Shown here piece by piece: positions 34,298 through 42,549 of a DNA stretch of 64,000 nucleotides. Position numbers and translations under genes: made by a program. Under the pieces are notes generated by a model. That model did not search any database. It saw nothing but the letters and a program-made list of their open reading frames with translations, and was not told the DNA's origin. Within the stretch, counting starts at the first letter, position 1. Every line of letters begins with the position of its first letter. This DNA is from Rufibacter glacialis (GTDB lineage: Bacteria; Bacteroidota; Bacteroidia; Cytophagales; Hymenobacteraceae): assembly GCF_008271745.1 (NCBI RefSeq), contig NZ_VKKZ01000019.1, positions 496,001-560,000 of the forward strand, given 5' to 3'.

Positions 34298-34392
34298 AGT
34301 CGTAATGGTTTGGTTCAGGTTCCTACGTATCCACTGTAGGCGGATTCCGTTTTCATACGTGGGTTTTTACGGACAGTTCTATTAAAAATTAA

Positions 34393-34400
34393 CAAACTTA
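34393..34400 (-). promoter_or_regulatory. Possible -7 box (TAAGTTTG) of the lipocalin-like gene
   Basis: Exact TAnnTTTG, about 95 nt before the start; no -33 match seen. Confidence 0.35.
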
Positions 34401-34484
34401 TACTCAAGGGGTGCGTAAGAATTAGCTTGTATACCAGTTCACTTGCAATGATTGGGGAAATACAGGTAACCAAAAAATACAACT

Positions 34485-34784
34485 ATGGGACTATTTGACT
34501 TTTTAAAGAAAGGGGAGGAGAAACCGGTTCAGAAACCGGCGGCTCAACCCGCTGCCAAGCCTGCGGCCCCGGCACAGCCTGCCGCAGCGCAACCCGCCGC
34601 TGCTCCCCAGCAGCCCGCCTATGACACCTATACCGTGAAAAGCGGTGATTCACTTTCAAAGATCGCCAAGAACTTTTACGGGGATGCCCAACAGTGGCAC
34701 AAGATCCACCAGGCCAACTTAGACAAGATCAAAGACCCAGATCTGATTGACGTGGGTTGGGTCTTGAAAATACCCAAGGCCTAA
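34485..34784 (+). CDS. Cytoplasmic LysM-domain protein
   Basis: A 99-aa protein. A short N-terminus MGLFDFLKKG is followed by an Ala/Pro/Gln linker (about 15-45) and one LysM domain (YTVKSGDSLSKIAKNFYGDA to VLKIPKA). There is no signal peptide, as in the YgaU/Kbp-type LysM proteins, which bind potassium or act in the cytoplasm, rather than peptidoglycan binders. Kbp has a BON domain that is missing here, so the likeness is only partial. Confidence 0.88.
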   Translation: MGLFDFLKKGEEKPVQKPAAQPAAKPAAPAQPAAAQPAAAPQQPAYDTYTVKSGDSLSKIAKNFYGDAQQWHKIHQANLDKIKDPDLIDVGWVLKIPKA

Positions 34785-34813
34785 GCAAGTGCTTGTTTAG
34801 TTTGTTTGTTGAG

Positions 34814-34842
34814 GAAAGAGCCGGGTTGTCCCTGGCTCTTTC
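34814..34842 (+). terminator. LysM gene terminator
   Basis: Stem GAAAGAGCC and complement, followed by TTTTT. Confidence 0.7.
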
Positions 34843-34864
34843 TTTTTGGCCTCTTTTTATGAAA

Positions 34865-34916
34865 AACTCCCCTAAACGGGAACGGCAGTTGGCTGCTTTT
34901 CCAGTTTAGGGGAGTT
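34865..34916 (-). terminator. Terminator hairpin of the GNAT gene
   Basis: A 13-bp stem AACTCCCCTAAAC and complement around an inner small hairpin. It lies between convergent genes. Confidence 0.6.
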
Positions 34917-34943
34917 GGGTCACGGAGCAAAGAAGGCAGGGTT

Positions 34944-35207
34944 CTACTTCGGGTTTCGCTCCAGGTAACTGGCTACTGCCTGGCAGGTGGCCCGCACCTC
35001 TAGCCCTTTAGAAGCGGCGTAATCCAGGCCATGTTTGATGAGTTGGTCAGCGTACCCCTTGCCGCGGTGTTCTTCTTCAATGAAGGTGTGCTGGAAATCA
35101 ATGGTGTCCTCATCTGGCAAGGCATAGGCCAGCTCCCCTATATCTTCGTTCTCCAGCAGAGCGGTAAACTGCTGGGCTTCCTGGTCATGTTGAAAATCTA
35201 AGTTCAT
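34944..35207 (-). CDS. Small GNAT-fold acetyltransferase (YjdJ-like)
   Basis: An 87-aa minimal GNAT protein. The acetyl-CoA-binding segment EEEHRGKGYADQLIKHGLDY is intact, preceded by IDFQHTFI and followed by the last strand EVRATCQAVASYLERNP. This short type lacks the N-terminal GNAT strands and has no known substrate. Single gene. Confidence 0.88.
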   Translation of the reverse strand: MNLDFQHDQEAQQFTALLENEDIGELAYALPDEDTIDFQHTFIEEEHRGKGYADQLIKHGLDYAASKGLEVRATCQAVASYLERNPK

Positions 35208-35343
35208 GGTGTCAACGGTTAAGTACGGTGCAAGGGCCTCTTCTAGAGAAACCAGTTCTATTGCTTACTTGTCCGGGCTTAAAAGGTTGACGCCGCGTAC
35301 CGTTTGCCACCCCGCCTTCTTTTTGGTTGGGAAGAAATAAGCC

Positions 35344-35371
35344 AAAAAAAGGGGCCTACAAGGCCCCTTTG
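35344..35371 (-). terminator. acs terminator
   Basis: Stem TCAAAGGGGCC(TTGTA)GGCCCCTTT, then T4 in the acs direction; overlaps the stop region. Confidence 0.8.
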
Positions 35372-37254
35372 ATAATCTCATCTACAATGGGTGGGTCTAG
35401 CAAGGTGCTGGTATCCCCCAGGTTGGAGGTTTCCCCCTCGGCCACTTTCCGCAGAATGCGGCGCATGATTTTCCCTGACCGGGTCTTGGGCAGGCCACTC
35501 ACAATCTGGATCTTGTCTGGCTTGGCTATTTTGCCTATCTGGTCTACCACCGTTTCAATCACCTCGGCCCGCAGGTGCTCAGGGCTTTGGGGGGCCTCAT
35601 CACCGCAGACCACAAAGGCGTAGATGCCCTGGCCTTTCACGTCGTGCGGGTACCCTACCACGGCACTTTCCACTATGTGCTTGTTTTGGTTGATGGCGTT
35701 CTCAATTTCGGCGGTGCCGAAGCGGTGGCCCGATACGTTGATCACGTCATCTACCCGCCCAATAATGCGCCACAGGCCGTTGGCATCGCGCTTGGCGCCG
35801 TCACCGGTAAAGTACAGGTTCTTATAGGCACTGAAATAGCTTTGGCGGCACCGTTCGTGGTCGCCGTAGGTTGTCCTGATCATGCCGGGCCAAGGGAACT
35901 TCATGCACAGGTAGCCTTCCTGCTCGTTCTCGGTGATCTCTTCGCCGGCCTGGTCTATCAGAATGGGCTGCACACCCGGCAGCGGGAAGGCCGCATGTCC
36001 AGGTTTGGTAGGCGTCACGTTGGCCAGTGAACTGAGCATGATGCCGCCCGTCTCAGTTTGCCACCACGTATCCACCACCGGGCAACGCTCTTTGCCCACG
36101 TGGATGTGGTACCAATGCCAGGCCTCTTCGTTAATTGGTTCGCCCACTGAGCCCAGCACCTTCAAGGAATCCAGACTATAAGACAGTACATGGTCCAGGC
36201 CTGATGCCATCAACGACCTGATGGCCGTAGGAGCGGTGTAGAAGATGTTGACCCCGAACTTGTCTATCACCTGCCAGAAGCGGCCCGCATCTGGGAACGA
36301 AGGCACGCCTTCAAATAGGAGCGTGGTGGCCCCGGAAAGCAGCGGCCCATATAGCAGGTACGAGTGCCCGGTTACCCAGCCAATATCAGCGGTGCACCAG
36401 TAGATGTCGCTTTCTTCGTACTGGAACACGTTCCGGAAGGTGTAGTCTGTGTTGACCATATAGCCACCGCAGGTGTGCACCACGCCTTTGGGTTTGCCCG
36501 TGGAGCCGGAGGTGTAAAGTATGAAGAGCAGGTCTTCGGAATCCATTTCCTCTGCGGGGCAGTTTTTGTCTACGTGCTGAAGTTCTTCATGGTACCAGAC
36601 GTCACGGCCTTCTACCATGTTCACGGCCCAGCCCACACGGTCTACCACCACCACTTTTTCCACGGTGGGGCAGGTCTCCAGGGCTTCGTCTACCACGCGT
36701 TTCACCGGTATCTGTTTAGGGCCACGGTTCAGGCCGTCTGAGGTAAGCACTACTTTGGCCTCAGCGTCATTGATGCGGTCGGCCATGGCGGTATGGGAGA
36801 AACCCGCGAAGATCACGGAATGGACGGCCCCAATGCGGGCGCAGGCCAGCACACTGAACGCCAGTTCCGGGATCATGGGCATGTAAATGCACACACGGTC
36901 GCCTTTCTTCACGCCGTTGCGCTTGAGGATATTGGCCATCTGGCACACTTTCTCATGCAATTCACGGTACGTGAACCGGATAAAGCGCTCTTTGGGGTCA
37001 TTGGGCTCCCAGATCAACGCCAGTTTATTGCCGCGGGTGGCCAGGTGCCGGTCCAGGCAGTTCTCGGTGATGTTCAGTTTGCCGTTGACAAACCATTTCA
37101 CCTTTGGTTCCTCAAAATTCCAGTCAAGTACCTGGTCCCACTTTTTGCGCCACGTGAAATTCTCGGCGATGCCAGCCCAGAATTCCTCTGGCTGTTCTAC
37201 ACTTCTCTGGTAGGTTTCCTGGTACTCTTCAAAAGATTTTATGCGGTAATCCAT
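35356..37254 (-). CDS. acs: Acetyl-CoA synthetase (acetate--CoA ligase)
   Basis: A 632-aa cytoplasmic AMP-forming enzyme converting acetate, ATP and CoA to acetyl-CoA. The P-loop-like motif is LYTSGSTGKPKGVVHT, the adenylate-binding motif is VDTWWQTETGG and the hinge is YFTGDGAKRD. The C-terminal PKTRSGKIMRRILR contains the catalytic lysine that is controlled by acetylation in Acs enzymes. Full length. A promoter with -33 and near-consensus -7 boxes lies 27-56 nt upstream. The acetate permease genes lie further upstream on the same strand, separated by a repeat island. Confidence 0.97.
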   Translation of the reverse strand: MDYRIKSFEEYQETYQRSVEQPEEFWAGIAENFTWRKKWDQVLDWNFEEPKVKWFVNGKLNITENCLDRHLATRGNKLALIWEPNDPKERFIRFTYRELHEKVCQMANILKRNGVKKGDRVCIYMPMIPELAFSVLACARIGAVHSVIFAGFSHTAMADRINDAEAKVVLTSDGLNRGPKQIPVKRVVDEALETCPTVEKVVVVDRVGWAVNMVEGRDVWYHEELQHVDKNCPAEEMDSEDLLFILYTSGSTGKPKGVVHTCGGYMVNTDYTFRNVFQYEESDIYWCTADIGWVTGHSYLLYGPLLSGATTLLFEGVPSFPDAGRFWQVIDKFGVNIFYTAPTAIRSLMASGLDHVLSYSLDSLKVLGSVGEPINEEAWHWYHIHVGKERCPVVDTWWQTETGGIMLSSLANVTPTKPGHAAFPLPGVQPILIDQAGEEITENEQEGYLCMKFPWPGMIRTTYGDHERCRQSYFSAYKNLYFTGDGAKRDANGLWRIIGRVDDVINVSGHRFGTAEIENAINQNKHIVESAVVGYPHDVKGQGIYAFVVCGDEAPQSPEHLRAEVIETVVDQIGKIAKPDKIQIVSGLPKTRSGKIMRRILRKVAEGETSNLGDTSTLLDPPIVDEIIKGAL

Positions 37255-37280
37255 GTGTTTGTTAGGTGGGTTTGGAGGCC

Positions 37281-37310
37281 TAAATATAGAAGTTCTGCGG
37301 AAGGAGCCAA
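37281..37310 (-). promoter_or_regulatory. acs promoter (TTG, 19 nt, TATATTTA)
   Basis: -7 box at 37281-37288 (one mismatch to TAnnTTTG), -33 TTG at 37308-37310, spacing 19 nt. It implies that acs is transcribed independently of actP. Confidence 0.45.
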
Positions 37311-37475
37311 GATTTAAAGCTATCTATTCCGTTTTTACCGGGTTTTGGCGAAAACACCCCTTAAATAAGACCGCTTCGGCTAGGAAAAGTATAACGGTGT
37401 GGGTTATGGGGCCGGGCGGCCTTTGATGCCGTTGCCAAAATTTATGATGGCTTTTGAGTACCGCTTGGTGTTGTG

Positions 37476-37530
37476 GAGCATGCTTTTTGCCGTTGCTGAC
37501 TGAATGAGCACATGCTTTATGCCGTTGCTG
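37476..37530. repeat. Degenerate direct repeats with GCCGTTGCTG core
   Basis: 37476-37498 and 37506-37530 share GAGCA..ATGCTTT.TGCCGTTGCTG. A third weaker copy of the core (GATGCCGTTGCC) is at 37425-37436. Confidence 0.7.
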
Positions 37531-37548
37531 GCGTAGTGGTTGTCTGAT

Positions 37549-38003
37549 GCGAGGCCCTTATGCTTTGTTGTTGCATGGCTGCCCTCTGTGCGCTCACGGC
37601 CGCGAGGCCCCGTCTTCCCCTCTCGCACTGCCCTTTCGGCCTGAAGGGTCTATTGCTCTTAGTTATCGTCTATCTAGGGCCAAAAGCGAGGCGCGCTCGG
37701 GAAAGACTGGAATGGGCAATGCGAGAGAAGTTAATAACAGAACATCGTAGAGACAATGGCACCGCCTTGTCTCTCACGCATTGCCATCTTTCGCTCCCCC
37801 GCAGGCCTTGTCTCTCACGCATTGCCATCTTTCGGTCCCCCGCAGGCCTTGTCTCCCACGCATTCCAGATATTCCCCCTTTGAAGGGGGCGAAGGGGAAT
37901 GTTTACACTTTCTAATTACCCCTTCCCTTGGCTCGGTCTCCTGCCGGCAAACCGCCTACTCAAAGGACCTCGTAGTGTGCGCAGCTCCTACGAGTGTCTG
38001 TGC
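37549..38003 (+). repeat. Compound repeat C, copy 3 (longest)
   Basis: Outer block GCGAGGCCCTTATGCTTTGT, G/C-rich core 37589-37724, GAGACAATGGCACCGCC block 37747-37780, tandem 41-mers, then the CTCGTAGTGT...TACGAGTGTC hairpin at 37960-38003. Same block order as the inverted copy at 27066-27403. Confidence 0.82.
37764..37866 (+). repeat. 41-bp tandem repeat, 2.5 copies
   Basis: Units at 37764-37804 and 37805-37845 differ by one base; a third half-unit is at 37846-37866. Each starts GCCTTGTCTC and ends CCCCCGCAG. Confidence 0.9.
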
Positions 38004-38014
38004 CTATTCCCTTT

Positions 38015-38064
38015 AAAACGCGTTTGGAGGCTACTTCCTGAAAAATAGCCTCCAAACACGTTTT
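38015..38064 (-). terminator. actP terminator hairpin
   Basis: Stem AAAACGCGTTTGGAGGCTA and near-complement (one mismatch), 7-12 nt loop, 15 nt after the stop codon. Member of the hairpin family. Confidence 0.75.
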
Positions 38065-38078
38065 GATAAGATCAAACC

Positions 38079-39650
38079 TTACTCGGCGCCCACCCCCAGG
38101 TAGGTGCGCAGTTTCTCCGACTCAAACTTGGCGGCGGCGGCGGGTTCAGGCTGCAGCAGGGAAACCACGATCCCCATCAGGAAGGCCCCGGACATGGAGA
38201 CCAGCGCCGGGTTCTTGAGGGGGAAAATAGCCTCCTCGTAGCCCATGATGTCTACCATGATAGTAGGGCTCAACACAATCAGAACCAAAGACAGAATAGC
38301 GCCCGTGGCGATGCTCCAGACGGCACCCTTGGTAGTGAAGCGTTTCCAGATGATAGACATGAGCAGCGCCGGGAAGTTGGCGCTGGCAGCAATGGAGAAG
38401 GCCAGTCCCACCATAAAGGCCACATTCTGGCCCTTGAACACCAAGCCCAGCAAAATTGAAAGAATGCCCAGGGCCACGGTGGCGCGCCGGGCTACCTTCA
38501 TCTCGCCTTTCTCGTCAGACACCCCCTTCTTGAACACGTGCACGTACAGGTCATGCGATATGCTGGAAGCCCCAGACAAAGTCAGGCCGGCCACCACGGC
38601 CAGGATCGTGGCGAAGGCCACCGCGGCAATAAAGCCCAGGAAGGCTGTACCGCCGGTTTGTTCGGCCAGTAAGAGAGCGGCCATGTTTCCGCCTTTGTCA
38701 ATGGCCTCAATGGAAGGCTTGCCCACCAGTGCCATGGCCGAGAACCCGATCAAAAAGGTGAGCAGGTAAAAATACCCAATAAAGCCCGTGGCCACGAATA
38801 CCGACTTGCGGGCAGCCTTGGCATCAGGCACGGTGTAGAAACGCATGAGGATGTGCGGCAAGCCGGCCGTGCCCAGCATGAGCGCCAAGCCTAAAGAAAG
38901 GGCGTCAAACGGGTTGGTGATATACCCGCCCGGCGACAGCATTTCCTGTCCGTAGGTGGTGCTGACGTTCTCCAGAAGGGCAGCCGGGCTAAAGCCGAAT
39001 TTGGCCAGCGACAGCAGCACCAGTACCGTGGCTCCGCTCAACAGCAACACCGCCTTGATGATCTGGACCCAGGTAGTAGCAATCATGCCCCCAAACAAGA
39101 CGTACAGCGTCATCACAATGCCCACTACCACCACGGCAATCTCGTATTCCAGCCCGAAAAGGGTTTTAATCAAGCCCCCGGCGCCCACCATCTGGGCAAT
39201 GAGGTAAAAGGCGATCGTCATCAGGGAACCCACCGAGGAAACGATCCGGATGGGGCGTTGCCGCAGCCGGAACGCCACCACATCCGCGAAGGTGTACTTG
39301 CCCAGGTTCCGCAGGGGTTCGGCAATCAGGAACATGATGAGCGGCCAGCCCACCAGAAACCCGATGGAGTAGATGAGCCCGTCATACCCCTTGGTGGCCA
39401 CCATGCCCGCAATGCCTAGGAAAGAGGCGGCGCTCATGTAATCACCGGCCAGGGCCAGGCCGTTCTGGAAGCCCGAGATACTGCGGCCCGCGGCATAGAA
39501 TTCAGAGCCGGTTTTGGTTTTCTTAGCCGCCCAGTAGGTAATGTACAGGGTGACGGCCACAAACAGGAAGAACATGCCAATGGAAACCGGGTTGGCCGTA
39601 CCCAACGAGGAGGTGGTGGGAGTGGCCTGAAGCAGGAGAGACAAGTACAT
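38079..39650 (-). CDS. actP: Sodium:acetate symporter (SSS family, ActP-like)
   Basis: A 523-aa permease of the sodium:solute symporter family with about 13 membrane helices. The segments [20 protein letters not shown] and [13 protein letters not shown] and the late [17 protein letters not shown] are characteristic of the ActP branch, which imports acetate and short monocarboxylates. It follows the DUF485 gene by 39 nt on the same strand, as yjcH precedes actP in Proteobacteria. Co-function with acs is therefore a firm inference, even though acs lies ~825 bp further on. Confidence 0.92.
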   Translation of the reverse strand: MYLSLLLQATPTTSSLGTANPVSIGMFFLFVAVTLYITYWAAKKTKTGSEFYAAGRSISGFQNGLALAGDYMSAASFLGIAGMVATKGYDGLIYSIGFLVGWPLIMFLIAEPLRNLGKYTFADVVAFRLRQRPIRIVSSVGSLMTIAFYLIAQMVGAGGLIKTLFGLEYEIAVVVVGIVMTLYVLFGGMIATTWVQIIKAVLLLSGATVLVLLSLAKFGFSPAALLENVSTTYGQEMLSPGGYITNPFDALSLGLALMLGTAGLPHILMRFYTVPDAKAARKSVFVATGFIGYFYLLTFLIGFSAMALVGKPSIEAIDKGGNMAALLLAEQTGGTAFLGFIAAVAFATILAVVAGLTLSGASSISHDLYVHVFKKGVSDEKGEMKVARRATVALGILSILLGLVFKGQNVAFMVGLAFSIAASANFPALLMSIIWKRFTTKGAVWSIATGAILSLVLIVLSPTIMVDIMGYEEAIFPLKNPALVSMSGAFLMGIVVSLLQPEPAAAAKFESEKLRTYLGVGAE

Positions 39651-39689
39651 GAAGCGTTTGTTGTAGGTTGGTGAGAGAAGGAGGAAGGA

Positions 39690-39998
39690 CTAGGAGATTT
39701 TGTTTTTGAGATTTTCCACGGCGGTATCATAGTGGTTGTTCGCCCAGAAAACATAGATGCCTGTCAAAACCCAGGCAAACAGGATGATGCCCAAGCCAAT
39801 GGGAATGGCCAGCGTGGTGTATTCCCCTATCCTGGTAGCCAGCACTTGTTTGTTGAAGGCCACCAGCAGCAGAAACCCAAAATAGACGATCAACATGGTG
39901 CAGGTGAGCACCAGCGAAACCGACCAGCGTTTTTTGACCAGTCTTTTGAAATCAGGGCTTTCCAGAATCTCATGGGGCGTTTGCAAAGGTTGGTTCAT
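39690..39998 (-). CDS. DUF485 membrane protein (YjcH-like)
   Basis: A 102-aa protein with two membrane helices (LVLTCTMLIVYFGFLLLVAF and AIPIGLGIILFAWVLTGIYV) and the family motifs SPDFKRLVKKRWSVSL and FWANNHYD. DUF485 proteins are encoded immediately before acetate symporters and are thought to assist them, though their exact role is unproven. First gene of the actP operon. Confidence 0.92.
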   Translation of the reverse strand: MNQPLQTPHEILESPDFKRLVKKRWSVSLVLTCTMLIVYFGFLLLVAFNKQVLATRIGEYTTLAIPIGLGIILFAWVLTGIYVFWANNHYDTAVENLKNKIS

Positions 39999-40292
39999 GG
40001 TGTTCTGTTGGTTAGTTCAGTTGATGTTGAAAGAGCGAATATTAGATTTTTTGGCTGCTGAATATAAGAATATAATCCTTGATGCCTCCTTTTGTGCCAA
40101 AAATTTGTGTGCAGGAGAAAGAAGGTAGCCGGATAAAAAGGTTTAGCAGGGTCTTGAAAGGCCTGCCAACGCTAAACGATTTGATAAAACAGAATTGGGA
40201 GGAACTAGGCAACAAATCCAATGAAGAGGAGAACAAGTCTTTAAAGAAAAGGAGTACCTTGCCTTCTCGTCTCTCCGTCAGAACCAAGAGGT

Positions 40293-41219
40293 ATGTCGCA
40301 CGTTGCCCAAAGAAAATTCACCCATTGTCCTAACTGCCAGTACACCTTTAAAGAAGTTGATAACTACTGCGCCAGGTGCGGACAGGAAAACCATGATTTC
40401 CGTTTACCGGCGGGACACCTGTTTCTGGAGCTGCTGGAGAATACCCTGCATTTTGACACCAAGTTTTTCACAACGGTAAAGTACCTGCTGTTGAAACCCG
40501 GCAAACTCACTGAGGAATTCATAGGGAACCGGCGCGCTTCTTATGTTCCCCCTTTTCGGTTGTATGTTTTCATCAGTTTCTTTTTCTTCCTCATCTTGTC
40601 TTTCGCGGTGGGGGGCTCAGAAAGCAGCGCTCCCGGTGAGCCGGGGGTTTTCTCTGGCCAAACCCTGGACGCCCATGGAAACAGGGTGCGCACCATGTTC
40701 TTCGGCCTTATTGTCTATGATCTGGAAGCTAAAAATGATAGAGCCGGTGGCCTTACCCAAGGGCAGCCAGAAAAGAAAGGTAAGTTTCACCAGTTCATGG
40801 AGCGGCAGGAGGCCAAGTGGTTGCAGAAAAGTGATGCCGAGGTAGACCAGAAGATCTTGAAAACCATCTCCATGCTTATGTTCTTCCTGATGCCACTGTT
40901 CGCCCTTATCCTGAAAGGGTTTCACCTAAGACAGAAGAAGTTTTACATAGAACACCTGATCTTTTCCATCCATGTACATTGCTTTGTCTTTATCCTTCTT
41001 TCCTTGGTCGCGCTTTTAGGGAACTGGCTGCAAGTGGAACTGCTGGTTAAGTTAGCTTTTGCCGTAATGTTTGTATATCTGTTCGTGGCCCTGCGACGGG
41101 TGTTCCATGAAAAGGTACTTACGGCTTTCATGAAAACCCTGTTGGTACATGCCACTTATTTGATGGTACTGGTGTTCTCGTTGGCTCTGGCGCTGTTCGT
41201 GAATTACACGCTCGCCTGA
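40293..41219 (+). CDS. DUF3667 membrane protein with zinc ribbon
   Basis: A 308-aa protein. An N-terminal zinc ribbon (HCPNCQYTFKEVDNYCARCG, two CxxC pairs) is followed by the family signature LLENTLHFDTKFFTTVKYLL and KPGKLTEEFIGNRRASYVPP. Five or so membrane helices follow (RLYVFISFFFFLILSFAVGG; MLMFFLMPLFALILKGF; three more at the C-terminus). A charged loop of about 75 residues separates helices 1 and 2. DUF3667 is restricted largely to Bacteroidota and has no known function. The start is at 40293, just upstream of the zinc ribbon. Confidence 0.9.
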   Translation: MSHVAQRKFTHCPNCQYTFKEVDNYCARCGQENHDFRLPAGHLFLELLENTLHFDTKFFTTVKYLLLKPGKLTEEFIGNRRASYVPPFRLYVFISFFFFLILSFAVGGSESSAPGEPGVFSGQTLDAHGNRVRTMFFGLIVYDLEAKNDRAGGLTQGQPEKKGKFHQFMERQEAKWLQKSDAEVDQKILKTISMLMFFLMPLFALILKGFHLRQKKFYIEHLIFSIHVHCFVFILLSLVALLGNWLQVELLVKLAFAVMFVYLFVALRRVFHEKVLTAFMKTLLVHATYLMVLVFSLALALFVNYTLA

Positions 41220-41342
41220 TCTAGAGCATGAAAGTCCTTTGCCTGAGTTGTGGCAGGTAGGGGCAATTTGTTCAGGAAGGAAAAAGAATTTTTTGCCTTC
41301 TTTGCCTGTTTAGTAGTGAGAATTAATAAAAAGAGTGAATCC

Positions 41343-41942
41343 ATGCTCATTGCGAACCATAGCGGAAAATTACTGGAGGTAGGCCTGGACGAAGCCGGCC
41401 GTGGGTGCCTGGCCGGGCCGGTGGTGGCCGGTGCCGTAGTGCTGCCCCAAGACTATTTTCACCCTTTGCTCACGGATTCAAAGTTACTGACTGCCAAGCA
41501 ACGGGAGCAGCTGCGCGAAGAAATCTGCCGCGAAGCGCTCTTTTGGGCCGTGGCCGAGGTAAGTCCGCAGGAAATAGACGAAATCAACATCCTCAACGCC
41601 TCTTTTCTGGCCATGCACCGCGCTACAGACGGTCTGGCTATCTCGCCGGAATACCTGTTGGTAGATGGCAACCGGTTTACCCCTTACAAAGAGGTGCCAC
41701 ATGCTTGCATGGTCAAAGGTGACAGCCGGTTCTATAACATAGCAGCAGCTTCTGTGCTGGCCAAGACCCACCGAGACCAACTGATGCATGACCTGGCCAG
41801 CCATTTTCCGGCGTATAAGTGGGAGCAGAACGCCGGTTACCCCACCAAGGCCCATAGAACCGCTATCAGGGAGTACGGCGTCTCTCCCCACCACCGGCTT
41901 ACGTTCCGGCTATTACCAGACCTGGCAGCCTTGGAACTCTAG
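41343..41942 (+). CDS. rnhB: Ribonuclease HII
   Basis: A 199-aa nuclease that cuts the RNA strand of RNA-DNA hybrids and excises misincorporated ribonucleotides. The signature [20 protein letters not shown] holds the first Asp-Glu pair (D16, E17); [22 protein letters not shown] and VDGNRF carry further conserved residues, and [10 protein letters not shown] is also diagnostic. The ATG at 41343 is used; the frame is open to 41250 but that part lacks family similarity. Single gene. Confidence 0.96.
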   Translation: MLIANHSGKLLEVGLDEAGRGCLAGPVVAGAVVLPQDYFHPLLTDSKLLTAKQREQLREEICREALFWAVAEVSPQEIDEINILNASFLAMHRATDGLAISPEYLLVDGNRFTPYKEVPHACMVKGDSRFYNIAAASVLAKTHRDQLMHDLASHFPAYKWEQNAGYPTKAHRTAIREYGVSPHHRLTFRLLPDLAALEL

Positions 41943-41977
41943 TACCTGGTGACCAGGCCATGGGCGGGAAAGGAATG

Positions 41978-42044
41978 AAAAAGCCGCGAGGCGTTTTGGG
42001 GTTGTTTTGATAACAACGGTGCCAAAACGCCTCGCGGCTTTTTT
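41978..42044. terminator. Terminator between rnhB and the response regulator gene
   Basis: A long stem (AAAAAGCCGCGAGGCGTTTTG and complement with a small internal bulge) carrying the GTTGTTTT core, with A5 and T6 edges. It serves convergent genes. Confidence 0.85.
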
Positions 42045-42061
42045 AAATGGGGGCGGGTGCT

Positions 42062-42505
42062 TTATTGAGGTTTCAGTTTCAGGAGGTCTAAAAAGAGGCT
42101 GAAGCTGTCCAGACTGGAGGCGCCGTCGTTGAAAGTGTCAAAGGTGAGGGGTTTTACAATATAACCGCTTACCCGCAGGTTCTGGGCCGCATGGCGGTCA
42201 GAGTCCTCACTGGACGTGGTCATGATGAACACATTCATATGGGAAAGGAACGGGTCATGGCGCAGTTCCGTCAGGAACTCGATCCCGTTCATCTTGGGCA
42301 TGTTGATATCTAGCAGGATGATGTTGGGCAATGGATCCAGTTTGGTCACACCTGGCTCTCCCCGAAGCATGGCCAGGGCCTCGCGTCCGTTTTTGGCTTT
42401 GTGAAGGGGCACCATTACCTTGATTTTCCTCAACTCCCGTTCCACACTCATGGCGTCAAGGTAATCGTCTTCCACTAACAAAATACTGGCTTGCGAATCA
42501 CTCAT
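42062..42505 (-). CDS. Response regulator, single receiver domain (Rcp1/CheY-like)
   Basis: A 147-aa protein consisting of one receiver domain. The acidic pair is in LLVEDDYLDAMSV, the phospho-acceptor D66 is in NIILLDINMPKMNG, the Thr is in IMTTSSED and the Lys in YIVKP. Without an output domain it probably shuttles phosphate or acts by protein contact, like the regulators paired with phytochrome-type kinases. It lies 44 nt after the histidine kinase gene on the same strand and is its likely partner. Confidence 0.95.
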   Translation of the reverse strand: MSDSQASILLVEDDYLDAMSVERELRKIKVMVPLHKAKNGREALAMLRGEPGVTKLDPLPNIILLDINMPKMNGIEFLTELRHDPFLSHMNVFIMTTSSEDSDRHAAQNLRVSGYIVKPLTFDTFNDGASSLDSFSLFLDLLKLKPQ

Positions 42506-42549
42506 AATTACTTGTTTAGGTACTGATCAAATTCAAAGATAAAAGGAAA

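Larger units (their letters stand above)
37311..38014. other. Repeat-rich non-coding island between actP and acs (~700 bp)
   Basis: Holds degenerate GCCGTTGCTG direct repeats (37422-37530), compound repeat C copy 3 (37549-38003) with its 41-bp tandem array, and no supportable gene. Confidence 0.6.

Noticed and set aside
37764-37866. Possible CRISPR array
   Set aside because: Units are directly adjacent without spacers, only 2.5 copies exist, and no cas gene is near. The heptad arrays were dismissed for the same reason.
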